A DNA stretch of 64,000 nt from Flavobacterium sp. MFBS3-15 (lineage in GTDB: Bacteria; Bacteroidota; Bacteroidia; Flavobacteriales; Flavobacteriaceae), in NCBI RefSeq assembly GCF_026107645.2, contig NZ_JAPCHV010000001.1, positions 186,001-250,000 of the forward strand, read 5' to 3'. The notes beneath the pieces are model-generated. The model did not search any database and had not been told where the DNA came from. It saw only the letters and a list, made by a program, of their open reading frames with translations. The position numbers were made by a program, and so were the translations under genes. Shown piece by piece: positions 36,918 through 45,504 of this stretch; position 1 is the first letter of the stretch; every line of letters begins with the position of its first letter.

Positions 36918-39548
36918 ATGACAATCCCATCGCAATTTGACGCCAAAGCTGCTGAAGGCAAATGGTATGACTACTGGATGAAGCACAATTATTTCCACTC
37001 GGAGCCTGATCACAGGACACCGTACACCATAGTTATCCCTCCTCCAAATGTCACCGGCGTACTGCACATGGGCCACATGCTCAACAATACCATCCAGGAT
37101 GTACTCATCCGCCGCGCACGCCTGAAAGGCTTCAATGCCTGCTGGGTACCGGGTACCGATCACGCGTCCATTGCAACCGAAGCCAAGGTAGTTGCCAAGC
37201 TTAAGGAGGAAGGCATCAACAAGGCGGACCTGACCCGTGAGGAATTCCTGAAGCATGCCTGGGAATGGACCGACAAATATGGCGGCGTTATCCTGGAGCA
37301 GTTAAAAAAGCTGGGCGCTTCGTGCGATTGGGACCGTACCAAATTTACTATGGACGACGATATGTCGGCCTCAGTTATCCGTTCTTTTGTTGACCTGTAT
37401 AATAAAGGCCTCATCTATCGTGGCTACCGCATGGTAAACTGGGACCCGGAGGCAAAGACTACGCTTTCGGACGAAGAAGTGAATTATGAAGAAAGGCAGG
37501 GGAAGCTCTACCATCTTAAATATAAAATTGAGGGCAGCGGGGAATATGTAACCATAGCCACTACCCGGCCAGAAACGATATTGGGCGATACTGCCATCTG
37601 CATCAACCCGAACGATGAGCGCTATACCCACCTGAAAGGCAAAAAAGCCATTGTGCCGATTGCCAACCGTGTCATACCCATCATTTTTGATGAGTATGTG
37701 GATATGGAGTTCGGAACCGGATGCCTGAAAGTGACTCCCGCGCACGATGTGAACGATAAGGAACTGGGCGAGCGCCACAACCTCGAGATCATTGATATTT
37801 TTAATGAAGATGCTTCACTCAACAGCTACGGCCTGCACTATGCGGGCAAGGACCGTTTTGTGGTGCGTGATGAGATAGCCAAAGAGCTTGAAACCATAGG
37901 CAGCCTCGAAAAAACGGAAGTACACGTTAATAAAGTAGGCACATCGGAAAGGACGAAAGCGGTTATCGAGCCAAGGCTGAGCGACCAGTGGTTCCTGAAA
38001 ATGGAAGACCTGGTAAAGCCTGCGATAAAAGCCGTGCTTGAAAGTGATGAGATAAAGCTATACCCGAAACGTTTTGACAATACGTACCGCCACTGGCTGG
38101 AGAACATCCGCGACTGGAACATTTCGCGCCAGCTGTGGTGGGGCCAGCAAATACCGGCCTATTACTATGGTGATGGCAAGGAGGATTTCGTAGTGGCCGA
38201 AAACGCGGCCGATGCATTGGCTTTGGCCAAAACAAAGACAGGAAATGAAAATCTTTCCGCTGCCGACCTGAAGCAGGATCCCGATGCACTGGATACCTGG
38301 TTCTCATCGTGGCTGTGGCCAATGGCCGTGTTCGGGGGCATAATGGATCCCGAAAATAAAGATTACAAATATTATTACCCGACCAACGACCTTGTTACCG
38401 GGCCGGACATCCTGTTCTTCTGGGTGGCGAGGATGATAATCGCAGGGTATGAATATGCCGGTGACAAGCCGTTTAGCAATGTATACCTTACAGGGCTTGT
38501 TCGCGATAAGCAAAGAAGGAAAATGTCTAAATCATTGGGCAATTCGCCGGATCCGCTCGACCTGATCGAGAAGTTTGGTGCCGATGGCGTTCGTACAGGA
38601 TTGCTGTTGAGCGCCTCTGCGGGTAACGACATCATGTTCGATGAGGAACTGTGCGCGCAGGGCAAGGCATTTGCCAATAAGATATGGAACGCGTTCCGCC
38701 TGATAAAAGGGTGGGAGGTAGCCGATATCGACCAGCCGGAGCATGCCCGCATGGCGATAAGCTGGTATGAGGCCAAACTGAATAAAACGCTGGCCGAGAT
38801 TGAGGACCACTTTGAAAAATACCGCATCAGCGATGCGCTCATGGCGATATATAAGCTGGTGTGGGACGATTTCTGCTCGTGGTTCCTGGAGATGATCAAA
38901 CCGGGCTACCAGCAGCCAATTGACAGGGAAACCTACAACAAGGCCATCGAAATGCTGGAGGCCAACCTGAAGCTGCTGCACCCATTCATGCCGTTCCTTA
39001 CTGAGGAAATATGGCAGTACATAGCCGACAGGACACCGGAAGAAGCGCTTATCATTGCCAAATGGCCAATGCAGAAGCAGGCAGACGAAAGGCTGATAGG
39101 TTTGTTTGAGAATGCCACCGAGGTTATTTCGGGCATACGCACCATCAGGAAGGACAAGAACATTCCGTTTAAAGATGCTATTGACATGAAAGTGCTGAAC
39201 AATGAAGCCTGGCCTACGGAGTTTGACAGCATCATTAAAAAGCTGGGCAACATTGCCGAACTGGAATATGTTTCTGAAAAAGTAAACGGCGCACTGACGT
39301 TCAGGGCAGGTTCCAATGAATATTTCATTCCGGTAACGGGCGCTGTGAACGTTGAGGAGGAAATTGCCAAACTGACCGAAGAGCTCAACTACAACAAGGG
39401 CTTCCTTAAATCGGTACAGGCAAAGCTGTCGAATGAGAAGTTCGTAGGCAGCGCCCCCGAAAAGGTGGTAGCCATGGAAAGACAGAAAGAAGCCGATGCG
39501 CTGGCCAAAATCGCTACTATAGAGCAGAGTTTGGCGAGTTTGAAATAG
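36918..39548 (+). CDS. valS: Valine--tRNA ligase
   Basis: An 876-residue class I synthetase that charges tRNA-Val. I start at ATG 36918 ([20 protein letters not shown]); 25 more in-frame residues overlap the promoter. The HIGH motif is [20 protein letters not shown] (HMGH near 47), the editing domain has [12 protein letters not shown] and [15 protein letters not shown], and the catalytic loop is [19 protein letters not shown] (KMSKS near 535). The C-terminal coiled-coil arm is present (about 815-876, [20 protein letters not shown]). Full length. It converges on pheT with a palindromic repeat and a terminator between. Confidence 0.97.
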   Translation: MTIPSQFDAKAAEGKWYDYWMKHNYFHSEPDHRTPYTIVIPPPNVTGVLHMGHMLNNTIQDVLIRRARLKGFNACWVPGTDHASIATEAKVVAKLKEEGINKADLTREEFLKHAWEWTDKYGGVILEQLKKLGASCDWDRTKFTMDDDMSASVIRSFVDLYNKGLIYRGYRMVNWDPEAKTTLSDEEVNYEERQGKLYHLKYKIEGSGEYVTIATTRPETILGDTAICINPNDERYTHLKGKKAIVPIANRVIPIIFDEYVDMEFGTGCLKVTPAHDVNDKELGERHNLEIIDIFNEDASLNSYGLHYAGKDRFVVRDEIAKELETIGSLEKTEVHVNKVGTSERTKAVIEPRLSDQWFLKMEDLVKPAIKAVLESDEIKLYPKRFDNTYRHWLENIRDWNISRQLWWGQQIPAYYYGDGKEDFVVAENAADALALAKTKTGNENLSAADLKQDPDALDTWFSSWLWPMAVFGGIMDPENKDYKYYYPTNDLVTGPDILFFWVARMIIAGYEYAGDKPFSNVYLTGLVRDKQRRKMSKSLGNSPDPLDLIEKFGADGVRTGLLLSASAGNDIMFDEELCAQGKAFANKIWNAFRLIKGWEVADIDQPEHARMAISWYEAKLNKTLAEIEDHFEKYRISDALMAIYKLVWDDFCSWFLEMIKPGYQQPIDRETYNKAIEMLEANLKLLHPFMPFLTEEIWQYIADRTPEEALIIAKWPMQKQADERLIGLFENATEVISGIRTIRKDKNIPFKDAIDMKVLNNEAWPTEFDSIIKKLGNIAELEYVSEKVNGALTFRAGSNEYFIPVTGAVNVEEEIAKLTEELNYNKGFLKSVQAKLSNEKFVGSAPEKVVAMERQKEADALAKIATIEQSLASLK

Positions 39549-39568
39549 CCGACCACTCTTTGCGTTCA

Positions 39569-39647
39569 GTCATTGCGAGGCACGAAGCAATCTTTCCTTC
39601 GTTATTAAGGAAAGATTGCCGCGCTCCATTCTTCCGCTCGCAATGAC
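39569..39647. repeat. REP-like palindromic element (GTCATTGCGAG family)
   Basis: A 79-bp element with perfect 11-bp outer inverted arms (GTCATTGCGAG at 39569-39579, CTCGCAATGAC at 39637-39647) and a perfect 13-bp inner hairpin (GCAATCTTTCCTT / AAGGAAAGATTGC, loop of seven, 39587-39619). A shorter relative with the same right end (ATTCTTCCGCCCGCAATGAC) lies at 63070-63101. It is in the 3' space of valS. Confidence 0.85.
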
Positions 39648-39675
39648 GGAATCCGACAAGCTGACGAATAAAACC

Positions 39676-39714
39676 AAAAACTCCCGCAAGTACTTACCTG
39701 CGGGAGTTTTTTTT
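39676..39714. terminator. Bidirectional terminator between valS and pheT
   Basis: A perfect 13-bp stem (AAAAACTCCCGCA / TGCGGGAGTTTTT, loop of 10) with a further T run on the plus side and an A tract on the left, lying 17 bases past the pheT stop. Confidence 0.88.
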
Positions 39715-39731
39715 ATGCTCTAAAGAAACAC

Positions 39732-42158
39732 TTACCTCAGTTGGGCTCCCGTTTCTTTTTCAAGGTTCTGCCTTATTTTGCCCATGATCTTGTCGATCTG
39801 CTCATCGGTAAGGGTCTTGGCGCTGTCCTGAAGCGTAAAGCTCACGGCATACGACTTTTTGCCTTCCGGGAGGTTCTTGCCTTCATACACATCGAAAAGG
39901 CTGATGTCTTTCAGCAGTGACTTCTCGGCCTGCCTGGCCACGGTGTAAATGCTGTCGAATGATACGGCGGCGTCTACCAACAGCGCAAGGTCGCGGCGCA
40001 CCTCCGGGAACTTCGATATCTCGGTATATTTTATTTTTGACGAAACAAGGCGGATGATGGCACCCCAGTTGAAATCGGCAAAGAAAACCTCCTGCTTGAT
40101 GTCGAAATGCTTCAGGATGTTCTTTTTGATGCTGCCGAACTGTACCAGTACCTCATTGCCGGAAACCAAAGCGATCCCTTCGCTAAAAATGTCCGATGCT
40201 ACCGGCTGTGCCTCTATCTTGCCGATGCCAAGCCTGCCCAGTACCAGGTTTACAAATCCTTTGAACATGAAGAAGTCCGACGGCTTTTGCTGGGTTTGCG
40301 TCCAGCTTTCCGGAAGGCGGCTGCCTGTTACGGTAAGGGTCAGGTGCTTGTTCTCGTCGTACCCGCCCGGCATTTTATGGTAGGTTTTGCCAAACTCGAA
40401 CAGTTTCAGGTCGGCCCTTTTCCTGTTGATGTTAAACGACACTGCTTCCAGCGCGCTGAACAGTAATGACTGCCTCATTGCGGCAAGGTCGTTGCTCAGC
40501 GGGTTCAGCATCATTACGTTGAACTCTTCCTTCAGGCTTTCCGACAGTTTTATGTATTCCGGCGTGGTAAGCGAGTTGGCCATCATCTCGTTGAAGCCAA
40601 GCGATGCCAGCTGTTCGGCGATGATGTTCTGCAATTTATAGTCTTCCGTGCGCGACGAGTTGGATATTGACGCGTTCAGCTTTGTAGTAAAGTTGATGTT
40701 GTTGTAGCCGTATACCCTCAGGATTTCCTCGATAACGTCAATCTCGCGCGTCACGTCTACACGGTAGGCAGGTATCACCAGGCCAAGCCCGGCATCGGAC
40801 ATGGTGCTGATCTTGATGTCGAGCGATACCAATATCTTCTTTATGGTTTCCTTTGGCAATTCCTGGCCGATGGTGCGTGTTACATTGGCAAAATTCAGGA
40901 GTACCGAATGGTCTTCTATCTTTTTAGGGTAAATGTCGGTTACGTCCGAGGTGATCTCTCCGCCGGCCGTTTCCTGTATCAGCAGGGCGGCCCTTTTCAG
41001 CGCATACTCTGTGATGGTAGGGTCGATACCCCTCTCGAAGCGGAACGACGAATCGGTGCTGAGGCTATGGCGCTTGGCCGTCTTACGAATGGATACCGGG
41101 TTAAAGTAAGCGCTTTCGAGGAATATGGTAGCCGTGGTATCGGTCACGCCCGAATTCTTCCCGCCGAATACACCCGCAATGCACATCGGGCCGTTCTCGT
41201 CGCATATCATCAGGTCCTCCTCGTGCAGCGTCCTCTCCACATCGTCGAGCGTTGTGAATTTGGTGCCTGCCGGTACTGTTTTCACGATTATCTTGTTTCC
41301 TTTTATCTTGGCGGCATCAAAAGCGTGGAGCGGCTGCCCGAGCTCGTGCAGCACATAGTTGGTCACGTCCACCACGTTGTTCTTTGGCGTAATCCCAATA
41401 GCCTTAAGCCTGTTTTGCAGCCATGCCGGCGACGGTTTTACGGTAATGTCCGATATGGTCACGCCGCAATATCTTGGCGCCAGTTTACTGTCTTCCACCT
41501 TCACATCCATTTTCAGGGTGCGCTTGTCGATGCGGAAGTTGCTTACTGATGGCGTTATGAGCTCTGTATTTACGTTCTTTTGTGTCAGTCCGGCACGGAG
41601 GTCGCGCGCCACGCCCCAATGGCTCATGGCATCGGCACGGTTGGGGGTAAGGCCTATTTCGAACACCTCATCGGTCTCAATGCTGAATACCTTGGAGGCA
41701 GGCGTACCCGGCTTCAGGTCGTCCTTCAGCACCATGATGCCGTCGTGCCCTTCGCCCAGGCCAAGCTCATCCTCGGCGCATATCATGCCGTGGCTTTCCT
41801 CGCCGCGTATCTTGCCCTTTTTTATCTGGAAGGCGTTGCCCTCTTTGTCATATAATGTCGTCCCGATGGTTGCCACCGGAACTTTCTGGCCTACCGCTAC
41901 ATTGGGAGCGCCACATACAATTTGTACTGGAACGCCATCCCCGAGATCGACAGTGGTAATGCGCAGCCTGTCGGCATTGGGGTGCTGGATGCAGGTAAGT
42001 ACGTGGCCCACGACCACGCCTTCGAGCCCGCCCTTAAGCGACTCAAACTTGTCGACACCCTCCACCTCAAGGCCGAGGTCGGTAAGCAGGGCAGCGGTTT
42101 CTTCAGATTTCCAGTCGAGTTTAATGAATTGTTTCAGCCAGTTGTACGATATGCGCAT
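39732..42158 (-). CDS. pheT: Phenylalanine--tRNA ligase beta subunit
   Basis: An 808-residue PheT. I start at ATG 42158 (MRISYNWLKQFIKLDW); the 9 residues upstream overlap the promoter. Domain order is N-terminal B1, tRNA-binding EMAP/OB fold (about 40-150, VVGHVLTCIQHPNADRLRIT), B3/B4 editing domain (about 210-390, GQPLHAFDAAKIKG), B5 (about 400-475), the catalytic-like core and the C-terminal anticodon-binding FDX-ACB domain (about 715-808, FPEVRRDLALLVDA). Full length. PheS is not adjacent, so the two subunits are encoded separately. Confidence 0.96.
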   Translation of the reverse strand: MRISYNWLKQFIKLDWKSEETAALLTDLGLEVEGVDKFESLKGGLEGVVVGHVLTCIQHPNADRLRITTVDLGDGVPVQIVCGAPNVAVGQKVPVATIGTTLYDKEGNAFQIKKGKIRGEESHGMICAEDELGLGEGHDGIMVLKDDLKPGTPASKVFSIETDEVFEIGLTPNRADAMSHWGVARDLRAGLTQKNVNTELITPSVSNFRIDKRTLKMDVKVEDSKLAPRYCGVTISDITVKPSPAWLQNRLKAIGITPKNNVVDVTNYVLHELGQPLHAFDAAKIKGNKIIVKTVPAGTKFTTLDDVERTLHEEDLMICDENGPMCIAGVFGGKNSGVTDTTATIFLESAYFNPVSIRKTAKRHSLSTDSSFRFERGIDPTITEYALKRAALLIQETAGGEITSDVTDIYPKKIEDHSVLLNFANVTRTIGQELPKETIKKILVSLDIKISTMSDAGLGLVIPAYRVDVTREIDVIEEILRVYGYNNINFTTKLNASISNSSRTEDYKLQNIIAEQLASLGFNEMMANSLTTPEYIKLSESLKEEFNVMMLNPLSNDLAAMRQSLLFSALEAVSFNINRKRADLKLFEFGKTYHKMPGGYDENKHLTLTVTGSRLPESWTQTQQKPSDFFMFKGFVNLVLGRLGIGKIEAQPVASDIFSEGIALVSGNEVLVQFGSIKKNILKHFDIKQEVFFADFNWGAIIRLVSSKIKYTEISKFPEVRRDLALLVDAAVSFDSIYTVARQAEKSLLKDISLFDVYEGKNLPEGKKSYAVSFTLQDSAKTLTDEQIDKIMGKIRQNLEKETGAQLR

Positions 42159-42182
42159 TTGTAATTTGTTTTTTAAAGCACG

Positions 42183-42190
42183 CAAAGATA
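42183..42190 (-). promoter_or_regulatory. Probable -7 element of pheT
   Basis: Reads TATCTTTG on the minus strand, 25 bases upstream of the pheT start. A TTG (minus strand) at 42216-42218 is 25 bases further up, slightly beyond the usual spacing. Confidence 0.42.
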
Positions 42191-42294
42191 ATGATTATGG
42201 GGGAAAGAATAATTACAAACTACTGAACTGTTACGGAATTTATTAAGTGAAAAAAGAGGCAGGAGCCTCTTAATGTTTATTGTATTGCCGTGAT

Positions 42295-42930
42295 TTATTC
42301 CTTCCATAATTGCACTTTAGGTTGTATAAGCAAGGGTGCTATTATTTTGTTTCCTTGCCACTGCCCATTAATTTTTCTAAATACCATTATCCCTGAACGT
42401 GTGTAATAACTAATTGAAACCAAAGCGGCTTTCTTGTCTCGAGTATAAACAGGCTTGCCAACGGAGATAATCTCCACTCCCCGTTTTTTTCTGTTATTGG
42501 CATATCGAAAAACGTTCGAGACGTTGATTTTACTGAAATCCCATTCGGAATTTGCCTTTTGTGCCAATAGGTAATCATACTCTTGTTCATTAAGAATTTG
42601 ATCAACTACGCTATCCCTCTGAATTGAGATAAAGCCATAATCCAATTCCATATTTTCCGGTGCACAGGGATGTTCTTCTTTATACCGTTCGGATTCCACT
42701 ACGCCGATACTAAAACTATTTTGGTTTGTGGGCCTCAGGTAAATGGTGTCAACTTTTGAAACAATCTTTGTCGAGGCCAGAAATTCATTTAAGATAAGGT
42801 AGTCCTCATCGTTTTGGGCGAAGCAGAGCGTGGCGCTCAATAAATAAAACAAGGCCAGTATACGTGTGAAGGTATTTACTGATACTTTTATAACCTGCCT
42901 TTTTTTGATTCTCCTTCTACTTTTTACCAT
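42295..42930 (-). CDS. Exported protein of unknown function, family B copy 1
   Basis: A 211-residue protein. I start at ATG 42930; 7 more residues upstream begin at a TTG and are less likely. The signal peptide has a very basic start (VKSRRRIKKRQVIK) and is cleaved after TLCFAQ (about 39). The mature N terminus (DEDYLILNEFLASTKIVSKV, then DTIYLRPTNQNSF) matches the product at 44157-44681 (DDYTLNAFFAWAKTVSKSDV, then VYLNTSNQISF), and both have KKRGVEIISVGKP or similar strands near the C terminus. No known domain. It overlaps the preceding gene by 14 bases, which points to coupled translation within the AT-rich cassette. Confidence 0.65.
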   Translation of the reverse strand: MVKSRRRIKKRQVIKVSVNTFTRILALFYLLSATLCFAQNDEDYLILNEFLASTKIVSKVDTIYLRPTNQNSFSIGVVESERYKEEHPCAPENMELDYGFISIQRDSVVDQILNEQEYDYLLAQKANSEWDFSKINVSNVFRYANNRKKRGVEIISVGKPVYTRDKKAALVSISYYTRSGIMVFRKINGQWQGNKIIAPLLIQPKVQLWKE

Positions 42931-43435
42931 ACTTTTTAGCAATAAAATCAATTACTTTTTCCAGATTATTACTTAATAAAATGTCTCTTATGGGATTCGC
43001 ATAGTCGCCTCCCCTGATGTCATAATCATTTACATATTTATCATATATATCGGTAATATCTTCGGGCGTTATAAGATATAAGTTAGATTCGGGCATTTTC
43101 TTTCTTTGTAAAACCGTCAAAGTTAGATCCCTGAACATTTCATTTTTATCATTACCCGGCAGCTTGGAATCGAGTATCCAGAAATAGAATACAGAATATT
43201 TGATGTCTTTTTGAAGGACATACTTTTTTACCTTTTTTATTATGGCGGATTGCTCTTCTTCTTTGTAACTTAAAATTATGAAAACATCCTTAACATTTTT
43301 AAATTGCTTATACACCCTATCGACTTCGATAAAATTTATGCCCGATTTTTCATCGAAGATTTTTTCCTCAACAATGGTTTGACCAATTGAGAGATTAAAA
43401 AATAAAAATATTGGTATTGATAAGTATTTTGTCAA
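42917..43435 (-). CDS. Exported protein of unknown function, only in one half of the duplicated cassette
   Basis: A 172-residue protein with a signal peptide ending LSIGQ (about residue 19). The mature part is charged, mainly helical, and has a beta strand VKDVFIILSYKEEE followed by KYSVFYFWILDSKLP and SNLYLITPEDITDIYDKYV. I recognise no family. It lies between family A copy 1 (20-base gap) and family B copy 1 (14-base overlap). The other copy of the cassette has no equivalent, so it was either inserted after the duplication or lost from the second copy. Confidence 0.6.
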   Translation of the reverse strand: MTKYLSIPIFLFFNLSIGQTIVEEKIFDEKSGINFIEVDRVYKQFKNVKDVFIILSYKEEEQSAIIKKVKKYVLQKDIKYSVFYFWILDSKLPGNDKNEMFRDLTLTVLQRKKMPESNLYLITPEDITDIYDKYVNDYDIRGGDYANPIRDILLSNNLEKVIDFIAKKYGKK

Positions 43436-43455
43436 AATTTATATGATTCTATTTT

Positions 43456-44103
43456 TTAATGCAGAGATTTGTTTTTCATTCTGTCAATTATTTCATCAAT
43501 TTCCCGAAAAGCCCTTTCAATGCAATAGTATGCGAGATAAGAACCGTCAGGATTAATTACTATGAGGCTTCCGATGTGGCAATTATACTCCAGGAATGTT
43601 TTGGCAATGTAATCATCTTTGTCAAAAAGCCACGTAACTTTTTTACTGTAGCGGTCAATTTCAGATTTATTAGCGGGATGTTGCAGCCATAGCAGGTTTA
43701 TATCAGTGCGCTTTTTTGTTTTACGGTTTCCTTTGTAATCAGAAGTGTCGTAAATATTGATCCTCCCTGTTGCCGGATTTCTGCTGGTTGGGTCTATGGC
43801 AGACACATAATTGATTACAATTGGTTTTGAAATATCTAATGCCTTACCTGATAATTTTTCGAGATGCTTTCTTATGGCTTCGAAATGTTTGGTTTCCAAC
43901 TCTCCATAATTTTCAAAAAGGTATACTTTTCCGACATTTGCAGTATCCAGTTCAAAAAATTGACTGAATTTATCGTTTCCTACTTCCGTTTGCCGAAAAG
44001 CCTTTTCTGTGATGGCATTCCAGTTTTCATCAAAGAAGTACGATTTTTTGTTTTGACCGATGCATTGAATTCCAATCAATAGGAACAGACATAAATATTT
44101 CAT
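43456..44103 (-). CDS. Exported protein of unknown function, family A copy 1
   Basis: A 215-residue protein with a signal peptide ending QCIGQ (about residue 17). It is about half identical along its whole length to the product at 44681-45325. Shared segments include FDENW, LFENYGEL, NIYDTS, KKRTDINLLWLQHPAN, DKDDYIAKTFLEYNCHIGSL and INPDGSYLAYYCIER. The pattern strand-acidic turn-helix-strand-PDGSY is loosely like thioredoxin-fold proteins, but no CxxC is present, so this is only a hint. The same 28 or so bases precede both copies (TAAATATTTCATTGGTA on the plus strand), showing that the leader was duplicated as well. Confidence 0.65.
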   Translation of the reverse strand: MKYLCLFLLIGIQCIGQNKKSYFFDENWNAITEKAFRQTEVGNDKFSQFFELDTANVGKVYLFENYGELETKHFEAIRKHLEKLSGKALDISKPIVINYVSAIDPTSRNPATGRINIYDTSDYKGNRKTKKRTDINLLWLQHPANKSEIDRYSKKVTWLFDKDDYIAKTFLEYNCHIGSLIVINPDGSYLAYYCIERAFREIDEIIDRMKNKSLH

Positions 44104-44156
44104 TGGTAAGGTTTTTATAGTTGGGTTTGAACAAAGGGGCCGAAGCCTTATTGCAT

Positions 44157-44681
44157 TTATTTCTCAATAATGTCAACACTAAGTATTCTATTCGCATCAT
44201 CAGTTTGAATTTCAAATGTAGCGCCTTCTATAGGGTAAGAAATGCCGATTTTTGTTCCTTTCGAATTTTTTATAACCGATGTGATTTTTATGTAATTCTT
44301 ATGTTTTTTAGCAACATTTTGCGCAACTGTAATAACTTTTAAAGCACCAATTGTTTCATTAATATCACACAGGTCATTTTGTACAACATACAGCGTATTT
44401 CTAGATTCCGGATGGAGATATTTCATAATCTTTTCATCACTAAGAATAGTACTTATGACACAGTTAGGTTTATTATTTTCGTGTGGGGTTGAACGTTCTT
44501 CTTGGCGTTTTTCGGATACAGTCGTAAAGCTAATTTGATTTGATGTGTTTAGATAAACTACATCCGATTTTGAAACTGTCTTCGCCCAGGCAAAAAACGC
44601 ATTTAGTGTATAATCATCACTCTGGCTATAAAGTATTTGAGTGATAAGGATAAAAGTTAATGTTGGTATCCTCTTTTTCAT
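44157..44681 (-). CDS. Exported protein of unknown function, family B copy 2
   Basis: A 174-residue protein with a signal peptide ending ILYSQ (about residue 20). I start at ATG 44681, which overlaps the stop of family A copy 2 by one base (TGATG), so the two are translationally coupled. Its mature N terminus (SDDYTLNAFFAWAKTVSKSD) and the following NQISFTTVSEKRQEERSTP match family B copy 1 (NQNSFSIGVVESERYKEEHP). The C-terminal half is beta-rich (NYIKITSVIKNSKGTKIGIS). No known domain was recognised. Confidence 0.65.
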   Translation of the reverse strand: MKKRIPTLTFILITQILYSQSDDYTLNAFFAWAKTVSKSDVVYLNTSNQISFTTVSEKRQEERSTPHENNKPNCVISTILSDEKIMKYLHPESRNTLYVVQNDLCDINETIGALKVITVAQNVAKKHKNYIKITSVIKNSKGTKIGISYPIEGATFEIQTDDANRILSVDIIEK

Positions 44682-45325
44682 CACGTACCTTTTTTCATCT
44701 TATCAATAACATTGTTAGCTTCATGCAGTATTTTTTCAATACAGTAATATGAAAGATAAGAACCATCCGGCATGATGATAATAAGGCTCCCGATATGGCA
44801 ATTATATTCTAAAAATGTTTTGGCTATGTAATCATCTTTGTCAAAATACCAGTCAATATTTCTCCTGTAACGGCCTTTTTCGGGTTCGTTTCCGGCATGT
44901 TGCAGCCATATCAGGTTTATATCTGTCCGTTTGTCCATTTTTTTCATTTCGTCATGTCGCGACGTGTCATAGATATTCATGCGTCGCGTATTGGGATTTA
45001 TGTCTGACGGATCATTTAAAGATATATAGCTAATGACAATTGGCTTTGTCGTGTCCAATATTCTGCCTGATATATTTTCCAAATGCTTTTTGACACCTTG
45101 GTATTGTTCCTGTTGCAGTTTCCCATAATTTTCAAACAGGAATGTCTTCGCTATATAGGCAGTATCCATATCAAAATATCTTGTTATGTACTCCTCAGAC
45201 TGATTTTTTTTAAAGTTATGTTCAGTGGTAGGCTTCCAATTCTCATCGAAATAATAGACCTTTTTATCTTTATTTTGTGAAAAGCAATGAACGCTAAAGA
45301 TAAGGAACAGGCATAAATATTTCAT
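44681..45325 (-). CDS. Exported protein of unknown function, family A copy 2
   Basis: A 214-residue protein with a signal peptide ending HCFSQ (about residue 17). It is a paralogue of the 43456-44103 product over its whole length: FDENWKPTTEHNF, LFENYGKLQQEQYQGVKKHL, PIVISYISLNDPSDINPNTR, KRTDINLIWLQHAGNEPEKG and DKDDYIAKTFLEYNCHIGSL followed by PDGSYLSYYCIEK. It heads the cassette and is coupled to family B copy 2. Cys residues in YNCHIGS and YYCIE are conserved in both copies. Function unknown. The region is markedly more AT-rich than pheT and the carboxypeptidase gene on either side. Confidence 0.65.
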   Translation of the reverse strand: MKYLCLFLIFSVHCFSQNKDKKVYYFDENWKPTTEHNFKKNQSEEYITRYFDMDTAYIAKTFLFENYGKLQQEQYQGVKKHLENISGRILDTTKPIVISYISLNDPSDINPNTRRMNIYDTSRHDEMKKMDKRTDINLIWLQHAGNEPEKGRYRRNIDWYFDKDDYIAKTFLEYNCHIGSLIIIMPDGSYLSYYCIEKILHEANNVIDKMKKGT

Positions 45326-45480
45326 TGGTAGCTTTTTGGTTCCAGTAAATTTAAAAATTTATTCGGTGAAGAATAAAATATATGGTCAAATTGAATCGGT
45401 TTTGTCGTGAACTGCATAAAAAACAACGTGAACTGTATTGTCATCTGCTGATTATCCCACCGCAACTATTGTAAAATCCT

Positions 45481-45488
45481 TACATTTG
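45481..45488 (+). promoter_or_regulatory. Possible -7 element of the M14 carboxypeptidase gene
   Basis: TACATTTG matches TAnnTTTG and sits 16 bases before the ATG at 45505, implying a very short leader. The nearest upstream TTG is only 9 bases away, so the -33 part is not convincing. Confidence 0.3.
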
Positions 45489-45504
45489 GGTTTTAAAATT
45501 CCTT

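Noticed and set aside
40908..42246. Plus-strand open frames (213 and 295 residues) opposite pheT
   Set aside because: Antisense to a conserved full-length pheT, with no domain or start signal.
42295..45325. Toxin-antitoxin or toxin-immunity interpretation of the duplicated cassette
   Set aside because: Every protein has a signal peptide, there is no recognised toxin domain or secretion tag, and nothing marks one partner as an inhibitor.
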